Made by a program: the position numbers and the translations under genes | Assembly: GCF_900111145.1 (NCBI RefSeq) | Contig: NZ_FOIR01000001.1 | Span: 1,247,501-1,311,500 of the forward strand | Direction of reading: 5' to 3' | Length of the DNA: 64,000 nucleotides | Origin: Roseivirga pacifica | GTDB lineage: Bacteria > Bacteroidota > Bacteroidia > Cytophagales > Cyclobacteriaceae | Notes under the pieces: model-generated | The model's input: only the letters and a program-made list of their open reading frames with translations | Database searches by the model: none | Told to the model about the DNA's origin: nothing | In this document: piece after piece, positions 35,557 through 44,833 of the stretch | How positions within the stretch are numbered: the first letter of the stretch is position 1 | Layout of the letters: each line of letters opens with the position of its first letter

Positions 35557-36471
35557 ATGGATATGTGCTACTTGTTCGAAGATTTTGAGGGATGGAAAAA
35601 CTACAGCGAATCGCACCAAATGGAGCTTTTTGAGGTAGTGATGGAGTATGAGGTGAGCCAGCGTGATGCCAAGGAGGATACTATTTGGGCTGGTTTGGAA
35701 AATGCATATTCCGTAATGAAGGACGCTGTGAAAACCGGACTTACCGAAGAAATGACTTCCCGCTCAGGAATGATTAACAACGGTGCAAAGAAGGTGTACA
35801 ATTATCCGAAAGCGGTACTGTCAAAAGAGTTTCAGCTCTTGGTGTCGCGTGCATTGGCGGCCAAAGAGGTAAACTCTTGTATGGGGCGCGTTGTAGCTGC
35901 ACCAACCGCAGGTGCATCGGGTATAATTCCGGGGGTAATGGTTACGCTGCAAGAGTTGCATGGGCTTTCTGATAGAAAGGTTGCAGAAGGCCTTTTAGTG
36001 AGTGCAGGTATTGCCTTAATCTTAGAAAAGCGCGCTTCGCTTGCGGGTGCGGTTGGCGGCTGTCAGGCCGAAACGGGTAGTGCTGCAGCTATGGCGGCAG
36101 GAGCTATGGTGTACTGCTTGGGCGGTAATATCAATCAGGTTTTCAATGCGGTGGCCATTACCATTCAGTGCATGTTGGGTCTTATTTGCGATCCTGTAGC
36201 AGGCTTGGTAGAGGTGCCTTGTGTTGTGCGCAATGCAAGTGCCGCGGCTATTGCCAACAGTTCGGCACAAATTGCTCTGGCAGATGTAAGTGCAGTAATT
36301 CCAGTTGATGAGTGCGTTGATGCAATGGGTGAAGTAGGCCAAAGCATGGAAACCCGCTACAAAGAAACGGCTCAAGGTGGTTTGGCTATGACAAAAATGG
36401 GGCAGGCCATATCAAAGCGCGTGCTTATTCAAGACATTGAAATGCTGCCAGACGAGGATACCGAAGAGTAG
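35557..36471 (+). CDS. sdaAA: L-serine ammonia-lyase, iron-sulfur type, alpha subunit
   Basis: The protein (304 residues from the ATG at 35557) matches the catalytic alpha domain of Fe-S L-serine dehydratase, which turns serine into pyruvate and ammonia. It has RVVAAPTAGASGIIPGVM, GAVGGCQAETGSAAAMAAGA, ICDPVAGLVEVPCVVRNA and DECVDAMGEVG, whose conserved cysteines bind the 4Fe-4S cluster. The regulatory beta domain is not fused and no beta gene is adjacent, so it is either elsewhere or not needed. The gene stands alone after the two-component pair. Confidence 0.92.
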   Translation: MDMCYLFEDFEGWKNYSESHQMELFEVVMEYEVSQRDAKEDTIWAGLENAYSVMKDAVKTGLTEEMTSRSGMINNGAKKVYNYPKAVLSKEFQLLVSRALAAKEVNSCMGRVVAAPTAGASGIIPGVMVTLQELHGLSDRKVAEGLLVSAGIALILEKRASLAGAVGGCQAETGSAAAMAAGAMVYCLGGNINQVFNAVAITIQCMLGLICDPVAGLVEVPCVVRNASAAAIANSSAQIALADVSAVIPVDECVDAMGEVGQSMETRYKETAQGGLAMTKMGQAISKRVLIQDIEMLPDEDTEE

Positions 36472-36528
36472 TTTGTAAGGATGAATTGTTAATGTTCAAT
36501 TGTCAATTCATCACTCACTATTTAAAAT

Positions 36529-36978
36529 TTATCTTCTTACCAAGCCACTTTCTATTAGCCAGTCTACCGAGTAAGTCCAAATAGTGGCCCACATAAGCCC
36601 GAATAGCAACATGTAGAGAAAAACCTGTTTGCGGGGTGCCCCTACAGCAGCAACTAACAACGCTCCGCCCGGAGGCGAAAGAATTAATGGTGTTAGAAAG
36701 CAAACGCCAACAACACCATACTTTCTCCAGATTCTTACCATTCTACGGGTTTTTGGAGAAAACTTTTTTGGCTTCTTTATAAAGAAGGGAATAATGTCTG
36801 TTCGGATTTTTTCACCTAGGAAATTGAAAATGAGCACGGAAGTCATGAGTCCGGCCACTGTTATAGCGATTATTTCGAAGTTGCTCATGCCTGCGGCAGG
36901 CCCTAGTAAAGGCGGAAATATAGATTTTAGGCATGCCAGTAAATAGATGCTTAAATATTTTAAAACCTCTTCAAACAC
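36529..36978 (-). CDS. Small multi-helix membrane protein (DedA/multidrug-export-like)
   Basis: A GTG at 36978 overlaps by one base the TAG stop of the Na/Ca exchanger gene and gives 149 residues; longer frames would run into that gene. There are four hydrophobic segments, with conserved-looking LGPAAGMSNFEIIAITVAGL, a basic loop (KKPKKFSPKTRRMVRIWRKYG) and LILSPPGGALLVAAVGAPRKQ. The pattern recalls small export-like or DedA-like families of Bacteroidota. I cannot name the family with confidence. Confidence 0.72.
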   Translation of the reverse strand: MFEEVLKYLSIYLLACLKSIFPPLLGPAAGMSNFEIIAITVAGLMTSVLIFNFLGEKIRTDIIPFFIKKPKKFSPKTRRMVRIWRKYGVVGVCFLTPLILSPPGGALLVAAVGAPRKQVFLYMLLFGLMWATIWTYSVDWLIESGLVRR

Positions 36979-37919
36979 TACTTTAAAATCATGTAGATAT
37001 ACAACGCGTACACGCTTAACAGAATTATGCCTGAAGGTGTTCCTAGTCGTTTGCGGATTAGCATAAGTGGTAGCAAACCAATTGTAATGCCGATCATCCA
37101 CCACATATCACTGTTTAAAATATCTTCATTAACACTCAGTGGATGTACCAGGGCGGTAATACCCAGAATGGAAAGCACATTAAAAATGTTTGAACCCAGC
37201 AGGTTGCCAATCGCTAAATCGGTTTCACCCTTTTTGGCCGCAATTATTGAGGTTACTAGTTCAGGTAAGCTGGTGCCTACAGCCAACACTGTAAGGCCAA
37301 TTATGCGTTGCGAAACTCCAAAGGATTCGGCTAGTTCTTCGGCACCATCAACAAACCAGTCAGAGCCGAAGTAAAGCAGCGCTCCGCCCAACCCTAAGTA
37401 ACCAGCATCTTTAGCCATTTCCATTTGGCCATCTTTCGATTTGTCTACAGAAAACTCCAGTTGTACATGCTCCTTTTTAGTTACTCGAATGAGCATTACC
37501 AAATAAACGATAAGGCAGGTAAACAGCACGCCACCTTCAACCGAAGAGAGCTCATTGTCTGAAGCAAAAATGAAAAGTAATACGGACGAAAGTAGCGTAA
37601 CCACCCAGTCGCGGGCGGCAGTAGTTTTATTTATAGGAATAAAGCCAAACAAACAGGCAGCACCAAGTACTAAGGAAATGTTGGAAATATTGGACCCCAC
37701 GACATTACCCATTGAAAAGTCGGGAGCTTCTTTAAAAGCGGCTTTCAAACTCACCAGCAGTTCTGGGGCAGAGGTGCTAAAGGCTACAATTGTAAGCCCA
37801 ACAATCATAGGGCTAATATTGAATCTTAATGCCAGCCTTGATGCGCCACGTACCAAAACATCGCCACCCAAAATTAGCGCAACCAGCCCTAATACCAGCA
37901 AAACCACATTCATTACCAT
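36978..37919 (-). CDS. Calcium/sodium antiporter family protein (YrbG-like)
   Basis: From the ATG at 37919 the protein has 313 residues and about ten hydrophobic segments. The two alpha repeats of the CaCA superfamily are plain: VGLTIVAFSTSAPELLVSL ... GNVVGSNISNISLVLG and IGLTVLAVGTSLPELVTSI ... GNLLGSNIFNVLSILG. Such proteins exchange sodium (or protons) for calcium. The frame start at 37967 lies inside upp and is not used. The gene starts eight bases after the upp stop. Confidence 0.94.
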   Translation of the reverse strand: MVMNVVLLVLGLVALILGGDVLVRGASRLALRFNISPMIVGLTIVAFSTSAPELLVSLKAAFKEAPDFSMGNVVGSNISNISLVLGAACLFGFIPINKTTAARDWVVTLLSSVLLFIFASDNELSSVEGGVLFTCLIVYLVMLIRVTKKEHVQLEFSVDKSKDGQMEMAKDAGYLGLGGALLYFGSDWFVDGAEELAESFGVSQRIIGLTVLAVGTSLPELVTSIIAAKKGETDLAIGNLLGSNIFNVLSILGITALVHPLSVNEDILNSDMWWMIGITIGLLPLMLIRKRLGTPSGIILLSVYALYIYMILK

Positions 37920-37926
37920 AGTATTC

Positions 37927-38583
37927 TTATTTTTTCTGTCCGAAGGCCAAGTCTCCGGCATCTCCAAGCCCAGGCACTATGTAGGCTTTTTCGTTTAGTT
38001 TTTCGTCTATTGCCGAGGTCCATAGCTGAAACGCCATCGGCATGTTTTTACTGATATACGAAATTCCTTCAGGAGCGCTAATTACCGTGGCAAGATGTAA
38101 CTTAGAAGGGGTACTGGATTTCAATATTTGATTAACGGTTTTCACCAAAGACTTACCGGTGGCCAGCATTGGGTCAGCCAAAATCAATGTTTTTCCGGTT
38201 AGGTCGGGTAGGGCAGTATAACCAAGCGAAACGCGCACTTCTTCTCCTTCTATTTCTTCTTCTCGCCATGCGCCCACAAAGCCACTTTCTGCTTTGTCAA
38301 AAACATCGAGCAGGCCTTCTCCAAAAGGAATTGCCGCTCTTAAAATCGAAATGATTACCACATCTTCGGCCACAGTGTGCACGTGGGCTTCGGCTAATGG
38401 TGTGGTTACAGTTTTTTGCTCAAAAGCCATGGCTTTCGAAATTTCTTGAGCTGTAATCCAGCCAATTCGTCTTAGGTTTTGTCTAAAACGCATCGAATCT
38501 TTCTGTATTTCTACGGAGCGAATTTCTGCTAAATAGTTATTTAGCACCGAGGGCGTTTCATTCAATACGATTGTTGGCTTCAT
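37927..38583 (-). CDS. upp: Uracil phosphoribosyltransferase
   Basis: Upp converts uracil and PRPP to UMP in pyrimidine salvage. The 218-residue protein has the PRPP loop LILADPMLATGKSLVKTV and the uracil-binding C-terminal YIVPGLGDAGDLAFG. The N-terminal helix with RFRQNLRRIGWITAQEISK is usual in the Bacteroidota form. It precedes the exchanger gene on the minus strand and is divergent from the peptidase gene. Confidence 0.95.
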   Translation of the reverse strand: MKPTIVLNETPSVLNNYLAEIRSVEIQKDSMRFRQNLRRIGWITAQEISKAMAFEQKTVTTPLAEAHVHTVAEDVVIISILRAAIPFGEGLLDVFDKAESGFVGAWREEEIEGEEVRVSLGYTALPDLTGKTLILADPMLATGKSLVKTVNQILKSSTPSKLHLATVISAPEGISYISKNMPMAFQLWTSAIDEKLNEKAYIVPGLGDAGDLAFGQKK

Positions 38584-38641
38584 TTTGGCCGCAATTTATA
38601 TTTTTCCTTCCAACCCGAATAACCAAACCCAAAGTCTCTGT

Positions 38642-38649
38642 TAAATTTG
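38642..38649 (+). promoter_or_regulatory. Bacteroidota -7 element before the M42-like peptidase gene
   Basis: TAAATTTG fits TAnnTTTG and lies 16 bases before the ATG at 38666. The -33 element is not clear. Confidence 0.4.
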
Positions 38650-38665
38650 CGCAAAATCTGTGCGA

Positions 38666-39580
38666 ATGAATTTCGAGTTGTTGAAAACCATGTGTGGCAT
38701 TCATGCTCCTAGCGGAAACGAAGGAGCGATGAAAGAGTTTCTATTAGCCTATATAGAAAAAAATAAAGCAAGCTGGGCTGTTCAGCCAGAGGTCTATCAT
38801 GGCGATGGTTTTCAGGACTGTATCGTGTTAAAGTTTGGAACGCCTCGTACAGCGGTTTTTGCCCATATGGATAGCATTGGTTTTACCGTGCGCTACCAAA
38901 ACCAGTTGGTGGCCATTGGCGGTCCGCAGGCCGAAACAGGTTACGTGCTTACGGGAGAAGATGCGCTTGGACCAATTGAGTGCGAACTTTTGGAAGACGA
39001 TGGAGACCTAAGTTACAAATTTGCCAGAGGGATTCAGCGTGGCACAGATTTGGTCTTTAAATGCGACTTTCGCGAAACCGAAGACTATGTGCAATCTTGC
39101 TATTTAGACAATCGCTTAGGTGTTTTTAATGCCTTGAAAGTAGCCGAAACCCTCGAAAATGGGGTGATTGCTTTTACTTGTTGGGAAGAACACGGAGGTG
39201 GTTCGGTACCTTACATTGCTAAATTTATTTCCGAAAAATGGGGAGTTCATCAAGCGTTGATTTCTGACATTACTTGGGTAACGGAAGGTGTTGTGCACGG
39301 AGAAGGGGTTGCCATTTCTATGCGAGACAGAAATGTGCCAAGAAGGAGCTTCGTCAATAAAATCATTCAAATTGCCGAAGCATCGGGTGTCCCATATCAG
39401 TTGGAAGTAGAAGGTGCCGGCTCAAGCGATGGCCGCGAATTGCAGGTAAGTCCATACCCTTTTGATTGGTGTTTTATTGGTGCTCCTGAAGACAATGTGC
39501 ATAGCCCAGATGAGATAGTGCACAAAAAAGACATCGTTTGCATGATAGAACTTTACCAAAGGCTTCTCGAAAAGCTTTAA
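38666..39580 (+). CDS. M42/M20-like zinc aminopeptidase
   Basis: The 304-residue protein has the clan MH metallopeptidase pattern: [17 protein letters not shown] at the N-terminus, [14 protein letters not shown] (first His-Asp pair), [14 protein letters not shown] (bridging Asp), CWEEHGGGS (catalytic Glu-Glu), DITWVTEG and [20 protein letters not shown] (last His). This is the M42 glutamyl/leucyl aminopeptidase layout, slightly shorter than usual (about 340-360). A GTG two codons earlier (38660) is a possible start. Confidence 0.87.
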   Translation: MNFELLKTMCGIHAPSGNEGAMKEFLLAYIEKNKASWAVQPEVYHGDGFQDCIVLKFGTPRTAVFAHMDSIGFTVRYQNQLVAIGGPQAETGYVLTGEDALGPIECELLEDDGDLSYKFARGIQRGTDLVFKCDFRETEDYVQSCYLDNRLGVFNALKVAETLENGVIAFTCWEEHGGGSVPYIAKFISEKWGVHQALISDITWVTEGVVHGEGVAISMRDRNVPRRSFVNKIIQIAEASGVPYQLEVEGAGSSDGRELQVSPYPFDWCFIGAPEDNVHSPDEIVHKKDIVCMIELYQRLLEKL

Positions 39581-39610
39581 AATATTATTTTTATAATTCA
39601 ATCAGCCGTA

Positions 39611-40150
39611 GTGGAAACCGTACAAATAAAAGATAAGCGCTTTGGCGTTTATATTTCCTCCGAAGAAATTCAAACCAAAGTAAAGGCGCTAGCCGATGCA
39701 ATTAATGCAGATTACGCCAACAAAAACCCACTTATTATCGGGGTGCTCAATGGTTCATTCATCTTTTGTGCCGACCTATTTCGTGAATTAACTGTGCCAG
39801 CAGAAGTCTCTTTTATTAGAATGGCCTCTTACGAAGGCACCAGCAGTTCTGGTAACGTAAAGCAAATACTCGGGCTTAGCGACAATGTTTTTAAGCGCGA
39901 TATCATAATTGTTGAAGACATTATCGATTCGGGCCTAACAATGAAAAACATCTTGAGCCACTTTAAAGAACGTGGTGCAAAGTCGGTAGAAGTGGCCTCG
40001 CTTTTGGTTAAACCGGGCAGCATCAAAAACAAAGTAGAGATTAAATATTGTGGTTTCGAGATACCTGATGCCTTTGTGGTAGGCTATGGTCTTGATTATG
40101 ATAAACAGGGCAGAAACCTCAAAGATATCTATCAACTAAAAGAGGAGTAA
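39611..40150 (+). CDS. hpt: Hypoxanthine phosphoribosyltransferase, GTG start
   Basis: Hpt salvages hypoxanthine and guanine with PRPP. The 179 residues have GVLNGSFIFCADLFREL, the flexible loop region SFIRMASYEGTSSSG, the PRPP motif IIIVEDIIDSGLTMKNIL and the C-terminal FVVGYGLDYDKQGRNLKDIYQL. No ATG stands near the expected N-terminus, so GTG at 39611 is the start. It lies 41 bases before adk and is probably part of the same run. Confidence 0.94.
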   Translation: METVQIKDKRFGVYISSEEIQTKVKALADAINADYANKNPLIIGVLNGSFIFCADLFRELTVPAEVSFIRMASYEGTSSSGNVKQILGLSDNVFKRDIIIVEDIIDSGLTMKNILSHFKERGAKSVEVASLLVKPGSIKNKVEIKYCGFEIPDAFVVGYGLDYDKQGRNLKDIYQLKEE

Positions 40151-40160
40151 GTTTAATCCT

Positions 40161-40168
40161 TATATTTG
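40161..40168 (+). promoter_or_regulatory. Bacteroidota -7 element before adk
   Basis: TATATTTG matches TAnnTTTG exactly, 24 bases before the adk start codon at 40192. A -33 element is not convincing. Confidence 0.45.
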
Positions 40169-40191
40169 TGCCCTCATTAATATTCGATTCA

Positions 40192-40767
40192 ATGAATAAC
40201 ATCGTATTATTTGGCCCTCCGGGTGCTGGAAAAGGCACTCAAAGTGAGAATATCATTAACAAATACGGGCTTAAACATATATCTACAGGAGATTTATTTA
40301 GAAAGCATTTAGGCGAAGGCACCGACTTAGGAAAGAAGGCGCAGTCGTATATGGATAACGGAAAATTGGTACCAGACGAAGTAGTAATCGGAATGGTAGA
40401 CGATTTTTTGAACGCAAATACCGATGCCAAAGGATTTATTTTCGATGGTTTTCCGCGTACTGTAGCGCAAGCCGAGGCATTGGATGAGCTTTTGGCAAAG
40501 CACGACACCAAAATTAATTGTATGGTGATGCTTGATGTGCCTGAAGATGAGTTAAAAAGAAGGCTGCTCGAGCGTGGCAAAACTTCTGGTAGAGCAGACG
40601 ACCAGAATGAAGAAAAAATTAATGTTCGTATTCAAGAATACCTGAACAAAACATTGCCTGTTGCTGCATTTTACGATAAGCAAGACAAAACTGAAAAAGT
40701 GAATGGCGTTGGTTCTATCGAAGAAATCTTCGGTAACATTTCCAAAGCTATTGACGCTCACGCTTAA
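40192..40767 (+). CDS. adk: Adenylate kinase
   Basis: Adk interconverts ATP, AMP and ADP. The 191-residue protein begins MNNIVLFGPPGAGKGTQSEN with the P-loop, has the AMP-binding GLKHISTGDLFR and GFIFDGFPRTVAQAEAL, and a short LID (RGKTSGRADDQNEEKI) without zinc cysteines. The ATG at 40192 is chosen over 40168 because the P-loop strand must start there and the upstream -7 element ends at 40168. Confidence 0.97.
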   Translation: MNNIVLFGPPGAGKGTQSENIINKYGLKHISTGDLFRKHLGEGTDLGKKAQSYMDNGKLVPDEVVIGMVDDFLNANTDAKGFIFDGFPRTVAQAEALDELLAKHDTKINCMVMLDVPEDELKRRLLERGKTSGRADDQNEEKINVRIQEYLNKTLPVAAFYDKQDKTEKVNGVGSIEEIFGNISKAIDAHA

Positions 40768-40802
40768 AAATCCGGTGCTTTTGCACCTAAATATCTAAAT
40801 CC

Positions 40803-41813
40803 ATGGCCAACACCAACTTCATCGATCACGTAAGGCTTTATTGTCGTTCCGGAAACGGAGGAGCTGGTGCTGTGTCTTTTCGTAGAGAAAAACACGTACC
40901 AAAAGGCGGCCCTGATGGCGGTAATGGCGGCCGAGGTGGTCACCTTATTTTAAGAGGTAATAGCCAGTTGTGGACTTTGCTGCACTTGCGCTACCAAAAG
41001 CACGTAATTGCCGAAAATGGTGTAAACGGAAGTGGACACGGAAGTAGCGGTGCCGATGGTAAGGACATCATTCTGGAAGTGCCGCTGGGTACCGTTGCCA
41101 GATTTGAAAGTGAGGAGGGCGAACCGCTAGACCCAATCGAAATTACCGAAGATGGAGAAGAGAAAATCTTGCTTCCGGGTGGTAGAGGCGGTTTGGGTAA
41201 CGAAAACTTTAAAACAGCTACCAACCAAACACCGCGCTTTGCCCAACCTGGTGAGCCGGGTCAGGAATACCTCTGTATTTTGGAGCTTAAACTGTTGGCC
41301 GATGTTGGTTTGGTAGGTTTTCCAAATGCCGGTAAATCTACCTTGCTTTCGGTGGTTTCGGCTGCTAAGCCAGAGATTGCAGATTACCCCTTTACCACTT
41401 TAGTGCCGAATTTGGGTGTGGTGCCTTACAGAGACCACAAGTCTTTCGTAATGGCCGATATTCCGGGAATTATAGAGGGTGCTTCAGAAGGAAAAGGTTT
41501 AGGACTGCGGTTTTTACGCCATATCGAGCGTAACTCCATTCTGCTTTTCCTAGTGCCGGCCGATGCGGAAGATATCGCCAAAGAATATGAAATACTGTTG
41601 GGTGAACTCACCAAATTCAACCCCGAGCTGCTGGATAAAGACAGGCTTTTGGCTATTTCTAAATGCGACATGCTAGACGAAGAGCTGATAGAAGAAATGA
41701 AGGCACTACTGCCTACAGATGTAGAAACACTGTTCATTTCTTCAGTAGCGCAAATGGGGCTTCAGGAGCTGAAAGACGCACTTTGGCGCAGAATGACAGC
41801 CGCAAACGAATAG
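40803..41813 (+). CDS. obg: Obg family GTPase
   Basis: The 336-residue GTPase has the glycine-rich Obg fold (about 1-158: [20 protein letters not shown] and [14 protein letters not shown]) and a G domain with [21 protein letters not shown] and the SKCDM variant of NKxD. There is no long C-terminal TGS extension. Obg acts in late 50S assembly and stress signalling. It follows adk by 35 bases. Confidence 0.96.
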   Translation: MANTNFIDHVRLYCRSGNGGAGAVSFRREKHVPKGGPDGGNGGRGGHLILRGNSQLWTLLHLRYQKHVIAENGVNGSGHGSSGADGKDIILEVPLGTVARFESEEGEPLDPIEITEDGEEKILLPGGRGGLGNENFKTATNQTPRFAQPGEPGQEYLCILELKLLADVGLVGFPNAGKSTLLSVVSAAKPEIADYPFTTLVPNLGVVPYRDHKSFVMADIPGIIEGASEGKGLGLRFLRHIERNSILLFLVPADAEDIAKEYEILLGELTKFNPELLDKDRLLAISKCDMLDEELIEEMKALLPTDVETLFISSVAQMGLQELKDALWRRMTAANE

Positions 41814-41886
41814 AGGCAGCCAGCTTATTGATGGGGCATTGCTATAAAGAGCCTGTCAGTAAAATCAAGCAACGATATTAAATACA

Positions 41887-41927
41887 TGTCAATATGACAC
41901 GGAAATTAGCTTGGCAATAAAATTGTT
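41887..41927 (+). promoter_or_regulatory. Palindrome and sigma54-like -24/-12 site before grpE
   Basis: TGTCA-ATA-TGACA (41887-41899) is a perfect palindrome. TTGGCA-ATAAAA-TTGTT (41911-41927) has GG at 41913-41914 and, ten bases on, GT where a sigma54 promoter has GC. The predicted start would be near 41938, about 20 bases before the grpE ATG. The -12 mismatch makes the assignment uncertain. Confidence 0.45.
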
Positions 41928-41957
41928 AAGCAGTCAGTGTTTTTTGAAATAGTCAAA

Positions 41958-42542
41958 ATGGCAAAGAAGAAAGATCAAAAAGAGGAAATAGAAAATCAGG
42001 AAGCGCAAGCAACTGAAGATACTTTGGTAGAAGAAAAAGAAGCTCAGGAAACTGAGGAAAACCAAGAGGAAGAAGTTGAGGAAATAGAGCTTTCTGAAGA
42101 GGAAAAGTTAGCGGTAGAAGTAGCAGAGGCTAAGGATAAATACCTTCGCTTGTATTCTGAGTTTGAAAACTTTAGAAGAAGAAACGCCAAAGAGCGTATC
42201 GATTTGATTAAAACGGCTTCTTCTGACCTAATGAAAGAACTTTTGCCTATTGTTGATGACTTTGAAAGGGCTAAACAAGCCAATGAAAAGCAAGAAGATA
42301 TTGAGGCAGTAAAAGAAGGTTTCGACCTAATTAGCAATAAACTTTTCAAAACACTTCAGGCCAAAGGCCTTAAGGTAATGGAAACAGAAAAAGGGACTGC
42401 TTTTGATGCAGATTTGCATGAGGCAGTTACGCAGTTTCCGGCCGAAGAAGAGTTGAAAGGTAAAATCATAGATACACTTGAGAAAGGATATTACTTGGAT
42501 GACAAAGTGATCCGTTTCGCGAAAGTGGTGATTGGAGCATAA
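41958..42542 (+). CDS. grpE: Nucleotide exchange factor GrpE
   Basis: GrpE releases ADP from DnaK. The 194-residue protein has an acidic N-terminus (about 5-55), a long coiled coil ([20 protein letters not shown]), and the C-terminal beta domain ([37 protein letters not shown]). The ATG at 41958 is used; an in-frame GTG lies upstream at 41937. It precedes dnaJ with a single base between stop and start, so the pair is an operon; dnaK is not in the window. Confidence 0.96.
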   Translation: MAKKKDQKEEIENQEAQATEDTLVEEKEAQETEENQEEEVEEIELSEEEKLAVEVAEAKDKYLRLYSEFENFRRRNAKERIDLIKTASSDLMKELLPIVDDFERAKQANEKQEDIEAVKEGFDLISNKLFKTLQAKGLKVMETEKGTAFDADLHEAVTQFPAEEELKGKIIDTLEKGYYLDDKVIRFAKVVIGA

Positions 42543-42543
42543 T

Positions 42544-43659
42544 ATGGCAAAGAGAGATTATTACGAAATATTAGGGGTTAGCAAGGGTGCTACTGAAGAG
42601 GAGCTGAAAAAGGCTTATCGTAAGTTGGCCATTAAATTTCACCCCGATAAAAACCCTGACGACCCAACAGCTGAAGACAAGTTTAAAGAGGCAGCCGAAG
42701 CTTACGAGGTATTGAGCAACAAAGACAAGCGTGCCCAATACGATCGCTTTGGCCATGACGGTATGCGCGGTGGCTTTGGCGGCCAAGGTGGCGGCATGAA
42801 TATGGACGACATCTTCTCTCAGTTTGGCGATATCTTTGGCGGTGGCGGTAGTCCGTTCGAGAGTTTCTTTGGTGGAGGCGGTGGTGGCCGCAGACAGCGC
42901 AAAGGCTCTAACCTTCGTATTAAACTCAAGCTTAACCTCGATGAAATTGCCAATGGGGTTGAGAAAAAGATAAAAGTAAACCGCTTGGTAGAAGCGGCTG
43001 GCGTTACCTACAAAACATGTCCTACTTGTGGTGGCTCGGGCCAGCAGAAAAAGGTTGTGAATACCATGCTAGGTCAAATGGTTTCTGCAAGCACTTGTTC
43101 TACCTGTAACGGTGCCGGTAAAACCATTGATAAGCGTCCTCCAGGTGTCGATAGCACAGGTCTGGAAATGAGCGAGGAAATCATTCCTATCAAAATTCCT
43201 GCAGGTGTATCAGATGGTATTCAGCTTTCAATGTCGGGCAAAGGTAATATGGCTCCTGGTGGCGGTATTCCTGGCGACTTGTTGATTGTAATTGAAGAAA
43301 TTGAGCACGAAGACCTGAAGCGTGATGGTAACAATATAGTTTACGATTTATATGTGAGCTTTATTGATGCGGCCCTTGGTGGTAGCATGGAAGTGCCAAC
43401 TATTGACGGCAAAGTGCGCATTAAAGTAGAGCCGGGTACACAAAGCGGTAAGATTTTGCGCTTGCGCGGAAAAGGAATTAAAGACCTAAATGGTTACGGC
43501 AAAGGCGACCAGTTAATTCACGTAAATGTGTGGACGCCTAAGAAGCTAAGTAGCGAAGAAGAAGCAATCTTAGAGAAGCTTCGTGAGTCAGATAACTTTC
43601 AGCCTAAACCAGGTAAAGGAGAAAAAGGATTTTTCGAAAAAATCAAAGAATTCTTCTAA
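42544..43659 (+). CDS. dnaJ: Chaperone DnaJ with only two zinc-finger motifs
   Basis: DnaJ delivers substrates to DnaK. The 371 residues have a J domain with HPD at 33-35, a Gly/Phe region with [18 protein letters not shown], a zinc region and the C-terminal peptide-binding domains. Only CPTCGGSG and CSTCNGAG are present; the outer two CxxCxGxG motifs of a canonical DnaJ are replaced by [14 protein letters not shown] and [17 protein letters not shown]. So zinc centre II is kept and centre I is lost. Length is otherwise normal. Confidence 0.95.
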   Translation: MAKRDYYEILGVSKGATEEELKKAYRKLAIKFHPDKNPDDPTAEDKFKEAAEAYEVLSNKDKRAQYDRFGHDGMRGGFGGQGGGMNMDDIFSQFGDIFGGGGSPFESFFGGGGGGRRQRKGSNLRIKLKLNLDEIANGVEKKIKVNRLVEAAGVTYKTCPTCGGSGQQKKVVNTMLGQMVSASTCSTCNGAGKTIDKRPPGVDSTGLEMSEEIIPIKIPAGVSDGIQLSMSGKGNMAPGGGIPGDLLIVIEEIEHEDLKRDGNNIVYDLYVSFIDAALGGSMEVPTIDGKVRIKVEPGTQSGKILRLRGKGIKDLNGYGKGDQLIHVNVWTPKKLSSEEEAILEKLRESDNFQPKPGKGEKGFFEKIKEFF

Positions 43660-43680
43660 TAGTAATAGAATCAAAATTAA

Positions 43681-43706
43681 AGGCTGTCTTCGGACAGCTT
43701 TTTTTG
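43681..43706 (+). terminator. Rho-independent terminator of grpE-dnaJ
   Basis: GCTGTC (43683-43688) and GACAGC (43693-43698) pair around the stable TTCG tetraloop and are followed by TTTTTTT. It starts 22 bases after the dnaJ stop. Confidence 0.88.
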
Positions 43707-43798
43707 TTTTGGGCTAGGTGAACTGCCCTGATTTCGTTAGCATTCGGTTTGAAAAGGTAAGCCGTAACCCTTACGCTTAACAAACCGTACTGTATCAC

Positions 43799-44686
43799 AT
43801 GCAAAAAGTAATTGTACTGCTCGCCATTGTTGGAATTGCAGGGTTGGAGTCATGGGCGCAGACAAAGAAGCACTTCATTGTTAAAGATGAAGCCTCAGTC
43901 GATATTATTAAATTCTATCTGAAAGCATCTTCAGGTACGTGCGAAATCCGCACGCGCAAAGGAGACGCCCCTATCAATATATTGGGTAATTCTAATGAAG
44001 AATTCATCGCCTCAAACTTTGGTCAAGAGATCAACGGAGAGGTTCAATCTGCCTGGTTAACACTTAAGAATAATGGTAAGGAAGGATTCAGTTCTACCAT
44101 CTCGAAGATTTTTGGTAAGAAAACCACTGATGACGAGAACTACTGGAACATTTACCTTACCGATCAGAAACCATACAAACTGGATTTGAACTACGGAGTT
44201 GGTAAGGGTTATGTAGATCTTTCGGATGTAGCCGTGAAAACTTGCCGTATTAACTCAGGAAACGCGCACGTTAAAGTGGGCTACCTATCAAACATTGCCA
44301 ATAGAATAATTATGGATACCATGGTGGTTTCTATGGATATGGGCGATGTTGAAATTGTAAATTTAGATAAGGCGCACGCAAAAAATATTTTGGCCGAAGT
44401 GGGTTTTGGTACATTGCGCCTCGACTTTAACAACGAGCCGCAAATGCCCAGCGATATTTGGGTAAACGTGGGGGCTGGTTCCTTATATGTAACATTGCCA
44501 TTGGAAAACACCCCCGTGATTATTCGCATGAAGGGTACTTCTTATTCTAAATACAAAATTCCAGAAGGCTACAAAAAGGTAAGAGACAATGTTTACGTAA
44601 GTCAAAACTACAACGAGAGTGCCGAGAATCTGCTTACTTTTAACATAGACCTTTCAATGGGAAGCGTGGTTTTTGGAGGTAGATAA
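43799..44686 (+). CDS. Secreted beta-rich protein of unknown function
   Basis: The 295-residue protein has a signal peptide (MQKVIVLLAIVGIAGLESWA). The mature part has short repeated beta turns such as YGVGKGYVDLSDVAVKTC, INSGNAHVKVGYLSN, VSMDMGDVEIVNLDKAHA and VGFGTLRLDFNNEP, giving a right-handed beta-helix or toast-rack-like impression as in DUF4097/LiaF-type proteins. I do not recognise a specific family. It lies alone between the dnaJ terminator and the NatA-like gene. Confidence 0.72.
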   Translation: MQKVIVLLAIVGIAGLESWAQTKKHFIVKDEASVDIIKFYLKASSGTCEIRTRKGDAPINILGNSNEEFIASNFGQEINGEVQSAWLTLKNNGKEGFSSTISKIFGKKTTDDENYWNIYLTDQKPYKLDLNYGVGKGYVDLSDVAVKTCRINSGNAHVKVGYLSNIANRIIMDTMVVSMDMGDVEIVNLDKAHAKNILAEVGFGTLRLDFNNEPQMPSDIWVNVGAGSLYVTLPLENTPVIIRMKGTSYSKYKIPEGYKKVRDNVYVSQNYNESAENLLTFNIDLSMGSVVFGGR

Positions 44687-44833
44687 CATTCCGACCCTTT
44701 AGATTTCCACCGCCCGACAAAATATTCCGCTCGTGGGAGAGTAGTCTTATTTCTAATAGTTGTTTTTCATTTTTGATTACCGTTGACGGACTAAAATCCA
44801 TTAACTTATCAAATCAATCAAAAACAACTACAG

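Noticed and set aside
36022-36375. Minus-strand frame of 117 codons opposite the serine dehydratase gene
   Set aside because: It mirrors the Ala/Gly-rich catalytic region of the dehydratase and has a Cys/His-rich composition produced by that codon bias.
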